Shown: piece after piece, positions 27,715 through 37,528 of the stretch
How the letters are laid out: each line of letters begins with the position of its first letter
How positions within the stretch are numbered: the first letter of the stretch is position 1
From: Micromonospora chokoriensis
GTDB taxonomy: Bacteria > Actinomycetota > Actinomycetes > Mycobacteriales > Micromonosporaceae
Assembly: GCF_000718555.1 (NCBI RefSeq)
Contig: NZ_JOAN01000016.1
Coordinates: forward strand, 62,001-126,000
Reading direction: 5' to 3'
Length of the DNA stretch: 64,000 bases
Position numbers and translations under genes: made by a program
The notes under the pieces: generated by a model
Databases searched by the model: none
Seen by the model: only the letters and a program-made list of their open reading frames with translations
Told to the model about the DNA's origin: nothing

Positions 27715-28995
27715 ATGCGGTTGAATCCGTTCACCGGGGTCTATCTCACCGATCCGGCAAGCATGTGGCGGCGCATTCTCGACGATCCCGACGGGGTGCA
27801 CTACGCCGAAGATCTGGGCCTGTGGTTGATCAGCAGGCACGCCCACGTCCGACGAGCCCTCGCCGACGCGGCGACATTCGCCAACGCCCTCACCCTCGCC
27901 CCGGTCTACGAGGTGTGCCCACCGGCACTGAACGTCATCATGCAGATCGACGCGCCACCCACGACGGCCGCCGCGGACCCACCGGCACACCCGCGCACCC
28001 GCCGCGCCCTCCGGGCGACATTCGCCAACACCGCCGAACGCGTCGAAGCCGATTACGGTGCGATCGTTCGACGTCGGGTCGACCAGCTGGTGTCGCGTCT
28101 CGCCGCCCGCCAGGGCGACCAGGTCGACCTGATCCCGGAGTTCGCCACCGAGCTTCCGCTGCTGGTGGTGCTGGACATCCTCGGGGTGCCCGACGCCGAC
28201 ATCGGGCGGATCCGGAGTTGGGCGGACGGCCAGATCGCCCTCATCTGGGGGCAACCGGACCCAGCCGAGCAGGTCCGCCTGGCGCAGGGCCTGCTGGAGT
28301 TCTGGCACTACTGCGAGGACCTGGTCCGCCAGCGGGTGGACAGTGGACAGCGGGGCGACGACTTCATCAGCCGCGCCCTGGCCTACCGGGACGACGACGA
28401 CTCGGTGCTGACGGTGCCCGAGGTGGCGAGCCTGGCCTTCAACCTCCTGGTCGCGGGCCACGAGACCACCGCCGGACTGCTCGCGCACGCCCTCGACCAG
28501 GCCCTGTCCACTCCCCAAGGCTGGTCGGCGATCGCCGCGGATCCGGGGCTCGTCCCCGCCTTCGTGGGCGAGACGCTGCGGTTCGCGCCCGCCATCGACG
28601 GCTGGCTCCGGGTGACCACTCGGGACGTCACGCTGGGAGCGGTGACGATCCCCGCGGGGGCACGTTGCCTACTGCTGATCGGAGCGGCGAACCGGGACCC
28701 CGCGGCGTTCACCGACCCGGACCGGTTCGACCCACACCGGGCCGATGTGGGCAATCACCTGTCGTTCGGCCACGGTCCGCATTTCTGCATCGGTGCGGGC
28801 TTGGCGCGGCTTGAGGCCGGGATCGCCCTCACCCGGCTCGCCGAAGCCATTCCCGGCCTCCGGCTGTCACCGGAGCAACATCGCTCGTACAAACCCAATG
28901 TCGCGTTTCGCGCGCACCACACGCTGCTGGCGATAATCGATATCCCGGACCCCGTCGCACGGGATGGAGCAACGGCCGAAGTCCACGCCGTCTGA
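27715..28995 (+). CDS. Cytochrome P450
   Basis: A 426-residue soluble bacterial P450. The I-helix oxygen-binding motif is AGHETT (about 247-252), the K-helix ExxR is ETLRFAP, and the heme-binding loop is FGHGPHFCIGAGLARLE with the thiolate ligand at about Cys361. Length and motifs are standard for actinobacterial class I P450s that take electrons from ferredoxin. GGAGG precedes the ATG. No ferredoxin or reductase is adjacent, and no biosynthetic core genes are near. It precedes an XRE regulator and a partial conservon; P450 genes accompany some Streptomyces conservons, so a link is possible. Substrate unknown. Confidence 0.93.
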   Translation: MRLNPFTGVYLTDPASMWRRILDDPDGVHYAEDLGLWLISRHAHVRRALADAATFANALTLAPVYEVCPPALNVIMQIDAPPTTAAADPPAHPRTRRALRATFANTAERVEADYGAIVRRRVDQLVSRLAARQGDQVDLIPEFATELPLLVVLDILGVPDADIGRIRSWADGQIALIWGQPDPAEQVRLAQGLLEFWHYCEDLVRQRVDSGQRGDDFISRALAYRDDDDSVLTVPEVASLAFNLLVAGHETTAGLLAHALDQALSTPQGWSAIAADPGLVPAFVGETLRFAPAIDGWLRVTTRDVTLGAVTIPAGARCLLLIGAANRDPAAFTDPDRFDPHRADVGNHLSFGHGPHFCIGAGLARLEAGIALTRLAEAIPGLRLSPEQHRSYKPNVAFRAHHTLLAIIDIPDPVARDGATAEVHAV

Positions 28996-29257
28996 GCGCG
29001 CGCGGGCGCCGACGGCGCTGACCTGCGGACGGGTCGAGTGCGGGGTGCGGCGGCGAGGCCTGCCCCACCCCGCCCACCCCGGCGCCGGCAAGGGCTCTGG
29101 CACGCACCTTTCCTGCTTTGCCCGACGATCCATGTCGACGAACGTCTTCACACCCATCGCGTTCTGGGTTAAGAATTGCCCTCTATGAATGTTCGGCTCA
29201 TCGGCCAATCTCGATCTGATCCCTGCCGCTGAATGTCCGTTCCACGAAGGTGAGCGC

Positions 29258-29740
29258 ATGGAGCACACGTCCCCGTCGAGCTCGGCGCACTCTGCGGCCA
29301 GTCAGCGGTTCCGATGGGAGTTGCGCAGCTGTCGCGTTCAACGTGGCCTGACCCAGCGGGCCCTGGCGGATCTGGTGCGGTTCAGCCGGGAGACGGTCGC
29401 GGCGGTCGAGTCGGGTCGCCGGTTCGGCAGCCACGAGTTCGCGCTGCGCTGCGACGACGTACTCGACACCGGCGGCCGGCTGGCCGCGCTGTGGCCGCAG
29501 GTCGCGGCCGAGCAGTTGGCCGCCGACGGTCGCCGGGGCCCACGCGCTCCAGAACCGGTCCGGGCGGATCGGCCGGTGCCGCGTCAGCGTGGCCGGCGGG
29601 ACGCGCGCGATCCGGGCGCCGTGGTCGACGCGATCGACGAGCTGCGTGAACTGATCGGCCAGGTGCTCAACGGCCCATCCGAACCAGACGCCCCACAGCG
29701 GCGACACTCGCCGGCCAGATCCATCGACGACCAGCGCTGA
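29258..29740 (+). CDS. XRE-family helix-turn-helix regulator
   Basis: A 160-residue protein with an N-terminal XRE/Cro-type helix-turn-helix (about 22-80; LRSCRVQRGLTQRALADLV, SRETVAAVESGRRFGSHEFA). The remainder is short and hydrophilic (Arg/Pro-rich linker, then VVDAIDELRELIGQVL, a possible helical pairing segment) and lacks the longer sensor domain seen in many actinobacterial XRE proteins. The start at 29258 has GAAGGTGAG upstream; a 23-residue upstream extension is less likely. It lies between the P450 and the conservon kinase on the same strand, so it may be a local regulator; such small XRE proteins also act with DUF397 partners, but none is here. Confidence 0.8.
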   Translation: MEHTSPSSSAHSAASQRFRWELRSCRVQRGLTQRALADLVRFSRETVAAVESGRRFGSHEFALRCDDVLDTGGRLAALWPQVAAEQLAADGRRGPRAPEPVRADRPVPRQRGRRDARDPGAVVDAIDELRELIGQVLNGPSEPDAPQRRHSPARSIDDQR

Positions 29741-29918
29741 TCCGACGACTCCGGGACGATCTCGCGGCGTCACCGGTCGCTGACGTTGGGTACAGATGCT
29801 GGTACGGGCAGTTTGTACCACGGCCAGGTCTGGTCTACGAGCGCGGCTTCCGGCCGAATGGGACTTGCATTCGGCAACGTGCGGATAGACCGTCATCGAC
29901 GAGTCGTGGGAGTCAATC

Positions 29919-32390
29919 TTGGCGTCGAGCACCAGGTCCCACGCGGCCAGACCCTACCCGACCCGGCGACGCGGTTGGAAGATAGCCGGCCGGATGCGCC
30001 TCATCGTCGCGGCTCCCCTCGTCGCCGTGATCGGCTTCGCCGGTCTCGCGCTCACCGAGAGCGCACGTCAGACAGCTCGTGCCAGTGACCTGCGGATTCT
30101 GGCGCAGGTCGGTGCCGAGGCCGGCGACCTGGCCTATCGGCTGCAACGCGAACGCATCGCCGCCGCCGATCTGCTCACCTACGCCCGGCCGGAGCAGCAG
30201 GACGCCTTCGGCGCGGAGATGACCGCCACCGACGACGCCGTCGCCCGCTACCGCGAGCAGCGCGACCGGCTGTCCGCCGACAACGACGCCAACCAGGCTC
30301 TCCTGCGGCGCATCGACGCGGCCCTGGACGGCCTCGCCCCGCTGCGCACCCAGGTGCGCACGGCGACGCACGCGTCGGTGTCGGCGATGACCTTCAGCTA
30401 CCGCATCGCGATCGCCGACCTGATCAGCTTCCGGGAGAACGTCTCGCACGGTGTGGTGGACGCCCGACTCGCCGACGGGATCAGGGCTTCGGCAGCGCTG
30501 TCGAAGACCGCCGAGGCCATCGGTCAGCAGCAGGTGGCCGTGCTGCGCACCGTCGCAGGCGGCGAGCTGACGCCGGCCATGCAGCAGGACATCACCGCTG
30601 CCCGCACCAGCTACACCGAGTCGAGCCTGTCGTTTCTGGCCCTGGCCCCGCCCGAGTGGAGCATCTGGTGGGAGCAGGCCGGCACCGGCAAGGAGGCGCT
30701 CACCCTGCAACGGATGCAGGACGAGGTGTCCCGGGCCCAGCCAGGGTCGCGATTGCAGCTGGAGACCGCCGCCTGGGTGTCCACCACGCAGACGCGCGCC
30801 GCCCGCCTGGCCGACCTGCGCGCCCGGGTCGACGACGCGGTCCGCGACGACGTGCGGGCCGCGCACGCCGACCAGCGCCGCCGGGCCGTGGCCGAGGCGG
30901 TGGGCGTCCTCCTGGCCCTGCTCCTGACCGCGCTGGTGACCTGGGCCGTCGCGCGGCAGATCACCCGGCGACTACGCCGCCTACGGGACGCCGCCAACAC
31001 CGTGGCATTCGAACAGCTCCCCGCCGTGGTGGCCCAGCTCCAGCAGCCCGGCAGCGCCACCGTCGACCCGCAGAAGTTGGCCCAGGAGTCCAGCGCCGCT
31101 CTCGAGGCGTCAAGCGACGACGAGATCGGTGAGCTGGGCCAGGCGTTCAGCGCCGTGCACCAGGCCGCCGTGCGGACCGCCGCCGAACAGGCCGTCATGC
31201 GCGCCAACACCGCTGACATCTTCATCCACCTGAGCCGACGCGAACAGCGGCTCGTTGACGCCGTCCTGGCCCAGGTCGACCTGGTCGAGCGGGACGAGAC
31301 CGACCCCGACCGGCTCGACCAGCTCTACACACTGGACAACCTGGCCACCCGGATGGGCCGGATCAACGCCAGCCTGCTGGTGCTCGGCGGCGTCGGCGTC
31401 GGCCGCGTACGACAGCGCGACGTCCCGCTGCAACAGGTGCTCCAGGCGGCGCTGTCCCAGATCGAGCACTACGCGCGGGTCCGGCTCGGCATGATCGACG
31501 GGGATGTCGCGGTGGCCGCCAAGACCGTCGACGAGGTCGTGCACCTGCTCGCCGAACTCATGGACAACGCCACGACGTACTCGCCGCCGGGCAGCGAGAC
31601 ATGGGTGAGCGGCCGGAGCCTGGGTGACCGCGTCATCGTCCAGATCAGCGACGAGGGTGTCGGGCTGTCCCCGCAGCGGATGCAGCAGCTCAACGAGCTG
31701 CTGGCCCGCCCGCCGGCCATCGACGTGGCCGCCGTCCGGGCGATGGGGCTGGTCGTCGTCGGCCAGCTCGCGGCCCGGCTGGGCGTCACCGTCCAACTGC
31801 GACGCGGTCCCCGACGCGGCATCCTCGCCGAGGCGACCCTTCCTGCGGCGATCATCCGGTCGCTGCCACCGGAGGAGTACCTGCTCGCACCCGGCCGGTT
31901 GTCGCGGCGGGCAGCGCGGACGCCCAACCCACCGCCGCCGTACCAGCCGCGCCTTGAACCCAGCGCCGGACGCCCTCCGGCGGAGCGGACCCTGCCGGCG
32001 GCGCCGGTGTTCCGACCGGCTCCCCCACCCCCGGACACCGGTGACGCGCCCACCGAGGAGCTCCTCATCTTCGAACAGGTCAACCACTGGTTCCAGACCG
32101 ACGTCGTCGACGGCCAGAACGGCCAGAACGGTCACCAGTGGTCCAGCCCCGCCGACGACGCCTGGCGTACCGCCGCCCAGGCGCAGACCCCCGAGGTCGC
32201 CACGACCACCAACTCCGGCCTGCCCAAACGGCAGCCGCAACGGCACCTCGTGCCCGGCGGCGTGAGCGTGCCCCAGCAGCAGCAACGGTCCGAGTACCGC
32301 GACCCGGCGCAGGTGGCGACCGCGATGGCCGCGTACGCGCGGGGCGTGGCGAACCGACGGCGCACCCCGATCAACCTCGGTAACAAATGA
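29919..32390 (+). CDS. CvnA-like sensor histidine kinase (conservon) with NIT-type sensor domain
   Basis: An 823-residue membrane sensor. Order: basic N-terminus, TM1 (about 27-47), extracellular nitrate/nitrite-sensing-like (NIT) helical region (about 60-310), TM2 (about 325-350), HAMP-like segment, dimerisation helices with [20 protein letters not shown], and an HATPase domain with N-box [13 protein letters not shown] (about 545-560) and G-box DEGVGLSP. A long Pro/Gln-rich tail follows. CvnA proteins differ from classical kinases in that no response regulator is adjacent. The start is a TTG at 29919 with GGGAG 7 bases upstream; an internal ATG at 29994 would remove the basic leader. It is followed by CvnB but not CvnC or CvnD. 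Confidence 0.85.
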   Translation: MASSTRSHAARPYPTRRRGWKIAGRMRLIVAAPLVAVIGFAGLALTESARQTARASDLRILAQVGAEAGDLAYRLQRERIAAADLLTYARPEQQDAFGAEMTATDDAVARYREQRDRLSADNDANQALLRRIDAALDGLAPLRTQVRTATHASVSAMTFSYRIAIADLISFRENVSHGVVDARLADGIRASAALSKTAEAIGQQQVAVLRTVAGGELTPAMQQDITAARTSYTESSLSFLALAPPEWSIWWEQAGTGKEALTLQRMQDEVSRAQPGSRLQLETAAWVSTTQTRAARLADLRARVDDAVRDDVRAAHADQRRRAVAEAVGVLLALLLTALVTWAVARQITRRLRRLRDAANTVAFEQLPAVVAQLQQPGSATVDPQKLAQESSAALEASSDDEIGELGQAFSAVHQAAVRTAAEQAVMRANTADIFIHLSRREQRLVDAVLAQVDLVERDETDPDRLDQLYTLDNLATRMGRINASLLVLGGVGVGRVRQRDVPLQQVLQAALSQIEHYARVRLGMIDGDVAVAAKTVDEVVHLLAELMDNATTYSPPGSETWVSGRSLGDRVIVQISDEGVGLSPQRMQQLNELLARPPAIDVAAVRAMGLVVVGQLAARLGVTVQLRRGPRRGILAEATLPAAIIRSLPPEEYLLAPGRLSRRAARTPNPPPPYQPRLEPSAGRPPAERTLPAAPVFRPAPPPPDTGDAPTEELLIFEQVNHWFQTDVVDGQNGQNGHQWSSPADDAWRTAAQAQTPEVATTTNSGLPKRQPQRHLVPGGVSVPQQQQRSEYRDPAQVATAMAAYARGVANRRRTPINLGNK

Positions 32391-32406
32391 CGCGACAGGA
32401 GAGCAC

Positions 32407-32811
32407 GTGACCGACCAACAGGATCTCGGCTGGCTGCTGGACAACTTCGCGGCGCGCGCGACCGAGGTCAGCCACGCGATCGCCATCTCCAGCGACGGCC
32501 TGATGGTGGCCGCCACCCGCGACCTGCCGCCGGACCGGGCCGACCAGTTGGCCGCCACGGGCAGCGGCCTCGTCAGTCTGCTGCGCGGGGCGGCGGCCTT
32601 CTTCGACGCCGGCGCGGTGATCTCCAACGTCACGCAGCTCGAGGGCGGGTTCATGTTCTCGATGGCCTTCAACGACGGCGCCTCGCTGCTGGTGCTCGCC
32701 GCCCCCGAGTGCGACGTCGGCAAGGTCTCCTACGAGATGACCGAGCTGGCCAACCGTATCGGGGACGCCCTGACCCCCGCTGCCCGAGCGGCACTCGCCC
32801 GCAGCCGCTGA
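32407..32811 (+). CDS. CvnB-like roadblock/LC7 domain protein
   Basis: A 134-residue Roadblock/LC7 protein (DLGWLLDNFAARATEVSHAI, ISSDGLMVAATRDLP, VISNVTQLEGGFMFSMAF, LLVLAAPECDVGKVSYEM), the second member of conservons. In Streptomyces, CvnB works with CvnA, CvnC (DUF742) and the GTPase CvnD in a membrane complex resembling eukaryotic GPCR-G-protein modules. Here a lipoprotein gene of an ABC operon follows instead. The GTG start follows CAGGAGAG. A small 6-base-pair GC hairpin (32817-32834) lies between this gene and the next. Confidence 0.88.
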   Translation: MTDQQDLGWLLDNFAARATEVSHAIAISSDGLMVAATRDLPPDRADQLAATGSGLVSLLRGAAAFFDAGAVISNVTQLEGGFMFSMAFNDGASLLVLAAPECDVGKVSYEMTELANRIGDALTPAARAALARSR

Positions 32812-32864
32812 CAACGCCGGCGCCCCCACGCCGGAGACCCCTTCCCCTTCCCCTGGAGTAAGAG

Positions 32865-34058
32865 ATGCCTCTCACCACCCCTTGGCGCAGCCGTGCCCTC
32901 ACCGCCGCGCTGCTCGCGGCCGTGCTGACCACAAGCACTGCCTGCGGCGACGACGCTCCGGGCACGAGCGCCGGTGGCTCGATAAAGATCGGCCTGCTCG
33001 CGTCGCTGTCCGGGACGTACCAGGCGGTCGGTACGGAGATCCGCGACGGCTTCCAGCTCTACCTGGACACCCACGACGGCAAACTCGGCGGTCGGAAGGT
33101 CGACCTCATCGTCGCGGACGAGGGTAACGGCGCCCAGACCGCGGTCCCGGCGGCGACCAAACTGCTCAAGCAGGACCGGGTCTCCGCGCTCACCGGCATC
33201 GTCGGTGGCGGCTCGGTCGCCGGAGTCACCCCGCTGCTCAACGAGACCAAGGTGCCCCTCGTCGGCTCCAACGGCCGGCCGGAGCTCAAGGACGTCTCCC
33301 GGGTCTGGCACACGTCGTACCTCTCCGACGAGCCCGGGGCCGCGATCGCCCAGCACGTGCGCGACAACGTGAAGGGCTCCGTGTACGCGATCGGCCCGGA
33401 TTACCAGGGCGGTTGGGACGAGCTGCGCGGTTTCACCGACGCGTTTGGGAAGATCGGCGGAAAGCTCGCGAACGCCGACGGCAAGACGACCTTCACGCCG
33501 TTCCCGGCCACCACCAACTTCCTCCCGTACTTCGCCCGGATCAAGGCCTCGGGCGCGGCGGCGGTCTACACCTTCTACGCCGGTAGCGCCGCCGTCGACT
33601 TCGTCAAGCAGTACGCGCAGTCCGAGATCAAGGACGTCCCGTTGTACGCGGCCGGGTTCCTCACCGAGGGCGGCGTGCTCAACGCGCAGGGCGATGCTGC
33701 CCGGGACATCTACTCGGTGCTCAACTACTCACCTGACCTCGACAACGCGGAGAACCGCGCCTTCGTGGCGGCGTGGAAGGCCAAGCACGACGGTTCACCG
33801 ACGACCTACGCGCTCGCCTCGTACGACGCGGCGGCGGTGCTGGACCGGGCGATCGGCGCCGCCGGAAGCGACCCGACCCCCGAGGCCATCAACACGGCCA
33901 TCGGCCAACTCGGCCAGATCGTGAGCCCGCGCGGCACCTGGCAGTTCTCCACCGCCACACACTCTCCAGTGCAGAAGTGGTATCTGCGGCAGGTCCGCCA
34001 GGACGGCCGGGCGCTGTCCAACACCGTCGTGGGTGACCTCGCGACCGTCGGCCGGTGA
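32865..34058 (+). CDS. Branched-chain-amino-acid-type ABC transporter substrate-binding lipoprotein
   Basis: A 397-residue secreted lipoprotein of the Leu/Ile/Val-binding (PBP type 1, HAAT) family. The signal peptide ends in the lipobox TSTAC; then IKIGLLASLSGTYQAVGTEI, GSVAGVTPLLNETKVPLVGS and AAVYTFYAGSAAVDFVKQYA follow the family pattern. Members bind amino acids, urea, amides or aromatic acids, so the ligand is open. It begins 53 bases after the conservon CvnB gene on the same strand and overlaps the first permease start by GTGA, so this is the first gene of the transporter operon. Confidence 0.9.
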   Translation: MPLTTPWRSRALTAALLAAVLTTSTACGDDAPGTSAGGSIKIGLLASLSGTYQAVGTEIRDGFQLYLDTHDGKLGGRKVDLIVADEGNGAQTAVPAATKLLKQDRVSALTGIVGGGSVAGVTPLLNETKVPLVGSNGRPELKDVSRVWHTSYLSDEPGAAIAQHVRDNVKGSVYAIGPDYQGGWDELRGFTDAFGKIGGKLANADGKTTFTPFPATTNFLPYFARIKASGAAAVYTFYAGSAAVDFVKQYAQSEIKDVPLYAAGFLTEGGVLNAQGDAARDIYSVLNYSPDLDNAENRAFVAAWKAKHDGSPTTYALASYDAAAVLDRAIGAAGSDPTPEAINTAIGQLGQIVSPRGTWQFSTATHSPVQKWYLRQVRQDGRALSNTVVGDLATVGR

Positions 34059-34951
34059 TAGCGGTGGCGGCCGGCACGAACCGGATCGACCCGTACCTGA
34101 TTCCGGCGTTGGACGGGGTCGCCTACGGGCTGCTCGTGTTCGTCGCCGCGTCGGGCCTGGTCTTCTGTTTCGGCGTCGCCAACATCCTCAACCTGGCGCA
34201 CGGCCTGCTCTACGCGATCGGCGGGTACACCGCCGCGGCGCTGCTCGACGGCGGCTGGGCGAGTCTGGCGTTGGCGCTGGCGGTCGGTGTGCTGGCCGCC
34301 GCCGCGGCGGGGGTGCTCCTGGCCGGTCTGCTCACACCGGTCGCCACCGGCAATCACCTTAGTCAGGCCCTGCTGACGTTCGGCGTGGCACTGGCCGGCG
34401 GCAGTCTGCTCGTCGCCGGCTTCGGGCCGGACGACCCGCAGGTCCAGGTGCCCGCCGCCCTGGAGGGGTCGGTGCTGGTCGCCGGGCACCGCTACGCCGC
34501 GTACCGGCTGGTCTTCATCGGCGTGGCCGCGGTGCTCGCCGCCGCGCTCTACCTGGTGGTGCGACGCACCCGGGCCGGGATGTTGGTCCGGGCAGCCGTC
34601 GACGACCCGGAGATGGTCGCCTGTCTGGGCGTGAGTCCCGCGCGGATCCGGGCCGGTGTGCTCGCCGCCGCCGGTGCGCTGGCCGGCGCGGCCGGGGTTC
34701 TGGGCGCACCCATCCTCGGCCCCGGCACGGACACCGCCGACACCGTGCTGCTGCTGTCCCTGGTGGTCGTCGTCCTCGGTGGACTCGGGTCGATGGCCGG
34801 CACCCTGCTGGCCGCGCTCGCGATCGGCGAGATCCAGACGCTCGGGGTGGCGTTGCTGCCGTCCGCCGCACCGTTTCTGCTGTTCGCCGCCATGGCGGCC
34901 GTGCTCGCGGTACGGGCACGCGGCCTGGCCGGCAGATGGAGGACGGCATGA
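34055..34951 (+). CDS. LivH-like ABC transporter permease
   Basis: A 298-residue polytopic membrane protein of the LivH branch (FCFGVANILNLAHGLLYAIG, VRAAVDDPEMVACLGVSPAR, GGLGSMAGTLLAALAIGEI). The GTG start overlaps the stop of the binding-protein gene by 4 bases, and the stop overlaps the LivM-like gene start. About eight hydrophobic helices are present. It would form half of the membrane pore for import of an amino acid or related solute. Confidence 0.9.
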   Translation: MIAVAAGTNRIDPYLIPALDGVAYGLLVFVAASGLVFCFGVANILNLAHGLLYAIGGYTAAALLDGGWASLALALAVGVLAAAAAGVLLAGLLTPVATGNHLSQALLTFGVALAGGSLLVAGFGPDDPQVQVPAALEGSVLVAGHRYAAYRLVFIGVAAVLAAALYLVVRRTRAGMLVRAAVDDPEMVACLGVSPARIRAGVLAAAGALAGAAGVLGAPILGPGTDTADTVLLLSLVVVVLGGLGSMAGTLLAALAIGEIQTLGVALLPSAAPFLLFAAMAAVLAVRARGLAGRWRTA

Positions 34952-35967
34952 GGGACGAGGTGATCCGACGGGCGCGGGGCGGCGTCGCCGCGCTCGTCCT
35001 GGTCGGCCTGGTCGTGGCGCCCTGGGTGGTCGACGAATACACCACGGCGATCCTCGCCCGGACGCTGGCGCTGGCCCTGGTCGGGGTGAGCGTGGCCCTG
35101 CTCACCGGGGTCGCCGGCATGCCCACCCTCGGCCAGACCGCACCGTACGCGGCGGGCGCCTACGCCTGCGCCGTGGTCGGCAGCCGAATCTCCGACGTCG
35201 GGGTGGTGCAGCTCGTCGTCGCGGCGGGCGCCGGGGCGCTGCTGGCCGCGCTCACCGTGCCGCTCGTCGTGCACGCCCGAGGGGTGATCGTCCTGATGAT
35301 CACCCTGGCCATCGGCGAACTCGTCGTCATCATCCTCGGCCGGTGGCGGTCGGTGACCGGTGGCACGGACGGGTTGGCCGGCATCCCCGCGGTCCGCCCG
35401 TTCTGGGGGCTCCCGCCCCTGGCCAGTGATCAGGCCCGCTACCTGTACGCCCTGGTCGTCGTGGCCACGCTTGTCGGCGCGGTGCTGGTGCTGCTGCGTA
35501 CCCGGGCCGGGCTGGTGCTGCGAGCCGGCCGCGACGACGAGGCGCGGCTGCGTGCCAGCGGTCATCGGGTGGCGCTGCACCTGACCGGCGCGCACATCGC
35601 CGCCGGGGCGATAGCCGGTGCCGCCGGTTCGCTCCTGGTCGTCGCCCAGCAGTACATCTCCCCCGCCGATTTCGGTTTCGACACGTCCGCGCTGCTGCTG
35701 CTCGGCGTCGTCATCGGTGGCACCGCCTCGGTGGGAGGGGCCCTGGTCGGCGCGGCGTTGGTCATCGCCGTTCGGGACTGGCTGTTCGGGGTGCTGCCCG
35801 GCCACGCGCCGCTGGTGCTGGGCGCGCTGTTCGTGGCGACCGTCTACCTGCTGCCCACCGGCGTCAACCGGGCCCGGGGCAGGCTGCGCCCGCCGAGCGC
35901 CCCGGCGCACCAACCGGACCCGCCCGTCGCCCAGGATCAGGCCACCGTCGCGGAGCTGCACCGATGA
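34948..35967 (+). CDS. LivM-like ABC transporter permease
   Basis: A 339-residue partner permease. The LivM signature regions are ALLTGVAGMPTLGQTAPYAA and TGGTDGLAGIP, then FGFDTSALLLLGVVIGGTAS. The start at 34948 is preferred over 34936 because GGAGG sits 7 bases upstream and it gives a 4-base ATGA overlap with the LivH-like gene. The C-terminal tail (about 305-339) is Pro/Arg-rich and hydrophilic. Confidence 0.9.
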   Translation: MRDEVIRRARGGVAALVLVGLVVAPWVVDEYTTAILARTLALALVGVSVALLTGVAGMPTLGQTAPYAAGAYACAVVGSRISDVGVVQLVVAAGAGALLAALTVPLVVHARGVIVLMITLAIGELVVIILGRWRSVTGGTDGLAGIPAVRPFWGLPPLASDQARYLYALVVVATLVGAVLVLLRTRAGLVLRAGRDDEARLRASGHRVALHLTGAHIAAGAIAGAAGSLLVVAQQYISPADFGFDTSALLLLGVVIGGTASVGGALVGAALVIAVRDWLFGVLPGHAPLVLGALFVATVYLLPTGVNRARGRLRPPSAPAHQPDPPVAQDQATVAELHR

Positions 35968-36707
35968 CCGGCCTGCTCGAAGCCCAGGATGTCCGCGTCA
36001 GGTACGGCTCGCTCGCCGCGCTCGACGGGGTGGACCTGTGCATCCACGACGGCCAGCGGCACGCGCTCATCGGCCCGAACGGGGCCGGCAAGACGACCCT
36101 GCTCAACGTGCTCGGCGGGTCCACCAAGCCGCAACGTGGCACGGTGCGGTTCGACGGCCGGGACGTCGGTCGGCTCGGGCCGGCGGCGCGGGCACGCCGG
36201 GGCATCAACCGCATCCACCAACGACCCGCGGTATTTCCGACGCTCACCGCGACGGAGAACGTCGTGGTGGCCGCGCTGCCGCGGGTCATCAGTCGTCGCG
36301 GGTGGTGGCCGGGCGGACGCCGACGCGCCGCACAACACCAGGCGGGCCCGCTGCTGGATCAGATGGGTCTCACCGCCGTCGCGGCGGAGCCTGCCGGGCA
36401 CCTCGCGCACGGGCAACGACGCCAGTTGGAGATCGCCATGGCGCTGGCCGGTCGCCCCCGCCTGCTACTCCTCGACGAACCGGCGGCCGGGCTGTCCGCC
36501 ATCGAGGTCGGCCGGCTGGTCGAGTTGCTCCAGGCGCTGCCCAGAGCGGTCGCCGTGCTACTTGTCGAACATCGACTGGATCTGGTGTACGCCCTCTCCG
36601 ACACGGTCACCGTGCTGCGGGACGGTCGGACGTTGGCCGCCGGCACACCGGACGAGATCCGTACCTCGCCGCTGGTGCGGCAGGCCTACGCCGAGGGGGT
36701 GGCCTGA
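35964..36707 (+). CDS. LivG-like ABC transporter ATP-binding protein
   Basis: A 247-residue ATPase of the LivG type: Walker A GPNGAGKTT (about 38-46), a long Q-loop segment GINRIHQRPAVFPTLTATEN, signature LAHGQRRQLEIAMAL (the LivG-type SHGxxR variant of LSGGQ) and Walker B LLLLDEPAAGLS. It overlaps the LivM-like gene by ATGA and the LivF-like gene by one base (TGATG). It would power uptake with LivF. Confidence 0.92.
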   Translation: MTGLLEAQDVRVRYGSLAALDGVDLCIHDGQRHALIGPNGAGKTTLLNVLGGSTKPQRGTVRFDGRDVGRLGPAARARRGINRIHQRPAVFPTLTATENVVVAALPRVISRRGWWPGGRRRAAQHQAGPLLDQMGLTAVAAEPAGHLAHGQRRQLEIAMALAGRPRLLLLDEPAAGLSAIEVGRLVELLQALPRAVAVLLVEHRLDLVYALSDTVTVLRDGRTLAAGTPDEIRTSPLVRQAYAEGVA

Positions 36708-37477
36708 TGTTGACTGTGGATCGCCTCAGCGCCGGCTACGCCGGGGGGATCGTCCTGCACGAGGTCAGCCTGCGGGTACGCCCCGGCAGCATCCAGGCCG
36801 TGGTGGGCCGCAATGGGGCGGGCAAGAGCACGCTCGTGCACACGATCGCCGGGCTGGTGCGAGCCTCCAGCGGTCGCATCGAGATCGGCGGCGTGCACGT
36901 GGCCGGCCGACAACCGCATCGCATCGCCCAATCCGGCGTCGGCCTCGTCCCGCAGGGCCGACGGGTCTTCTCCCGGTTGACCGTGGCCGAGCACCTGCAC
37001 CTGGCGGCCGCGCCGTGGCGGGCACCGACCTCCGGCGGCGAGGGCTGGACGGTCGCCCGGACCCTGGACCTGCTGCCGAGACTGGCGGCGCGGTTGCGGC
37101 ACCGCGGCTGCGAACTCTCCGGCGGTGAGCAGCAGATGCTGGCGATAGCCCGTGCGCTGCTCGGCCAACCCCGGGTGCTGCTGCTCGACGAACCGTGCGA
37201 GGGCCTCTCGCCGGACCTGGCGGCGCGGGTCCGTGAACTCGTCAACGGTCTCGCCGCCGACGGCCTGACCGTGCTGCTCGTGGAGCAGCAACTCCAGCAT
37301 GCGATGGAGATCGCGGACCGGGTGGCGGTGCTGGAGTACGGCCGGGTCGTCTACGACCGACCGACCGCGGAGGCTCGCCGCGATCCGGCCCCACTGGCGG
37401 CGATGTTGAGCGTCGCCGCCGTCGCCCAGCCCTCGGTCAACCGATCAACCCCTCGGCTCTGGGCCGACACCCCGTAG
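36707..37477 (+). CDS. LivF-like ABC transporter ATP-binding protein
   Basis: A 256-residue LivF-type ATPase: Walker A GRNGAGKST, GVGLVPQGRRVFSRLTVAEH, signature CELSGGEQQMLAIARALL, Walker B VLLLDEPCEGLSPDLA and VLLVEQQLQHAMEIADRVAVL. It is the last transporter gene of the operon. The start at 36707 overlaps the LivG stop (TGATG). The stop codon lies in the first copy of a 17-base direct repeat that fills the gap to the methyltransferase. Confidence 0.92.
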   Translation: MLTVDRLSAGYAGGIVLHEVSLRVRPGSIQAVVGRNGAGKSTLVHTIAGLVRASSGRIEIGGVHVAGRQPHRIAQSGVGLVPQGRRVFSRLTVAEHLHLAAAPWRAPTSGGEGWTVARTLDLLPRLAARLRHRGCELSGGEQQMLAIARALLGQPRVLLLDEPCEGLSPDLAARVRELVNGLAADGLTVLLVEQQLQHAMEIADRVAVLEYGRVVYDRPTAEARRDPAPLAAMLSVAAVAQPSVNRSTPRLWADTP

Positions 37478-37511
37478 TCACCCGACCCTTCTCGAGTCAC
37501 CCGACCCTTCT
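37476..37511 (+). repeat. Two direct copies of AGTCACCCGACCCTTCT
   Basis: The 17-base unit occurs at 37476-37492 and 37495-37511 (period 19). The first copy begins within the LivF-like stop codon and the second ends just before the GGAGAGG ribosome-binding site of the methyltransferase. It looks like a local duplication. Confidence 0.85.
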
Positions 37512-37528
37512 TGGAGAGGTAGACACCG

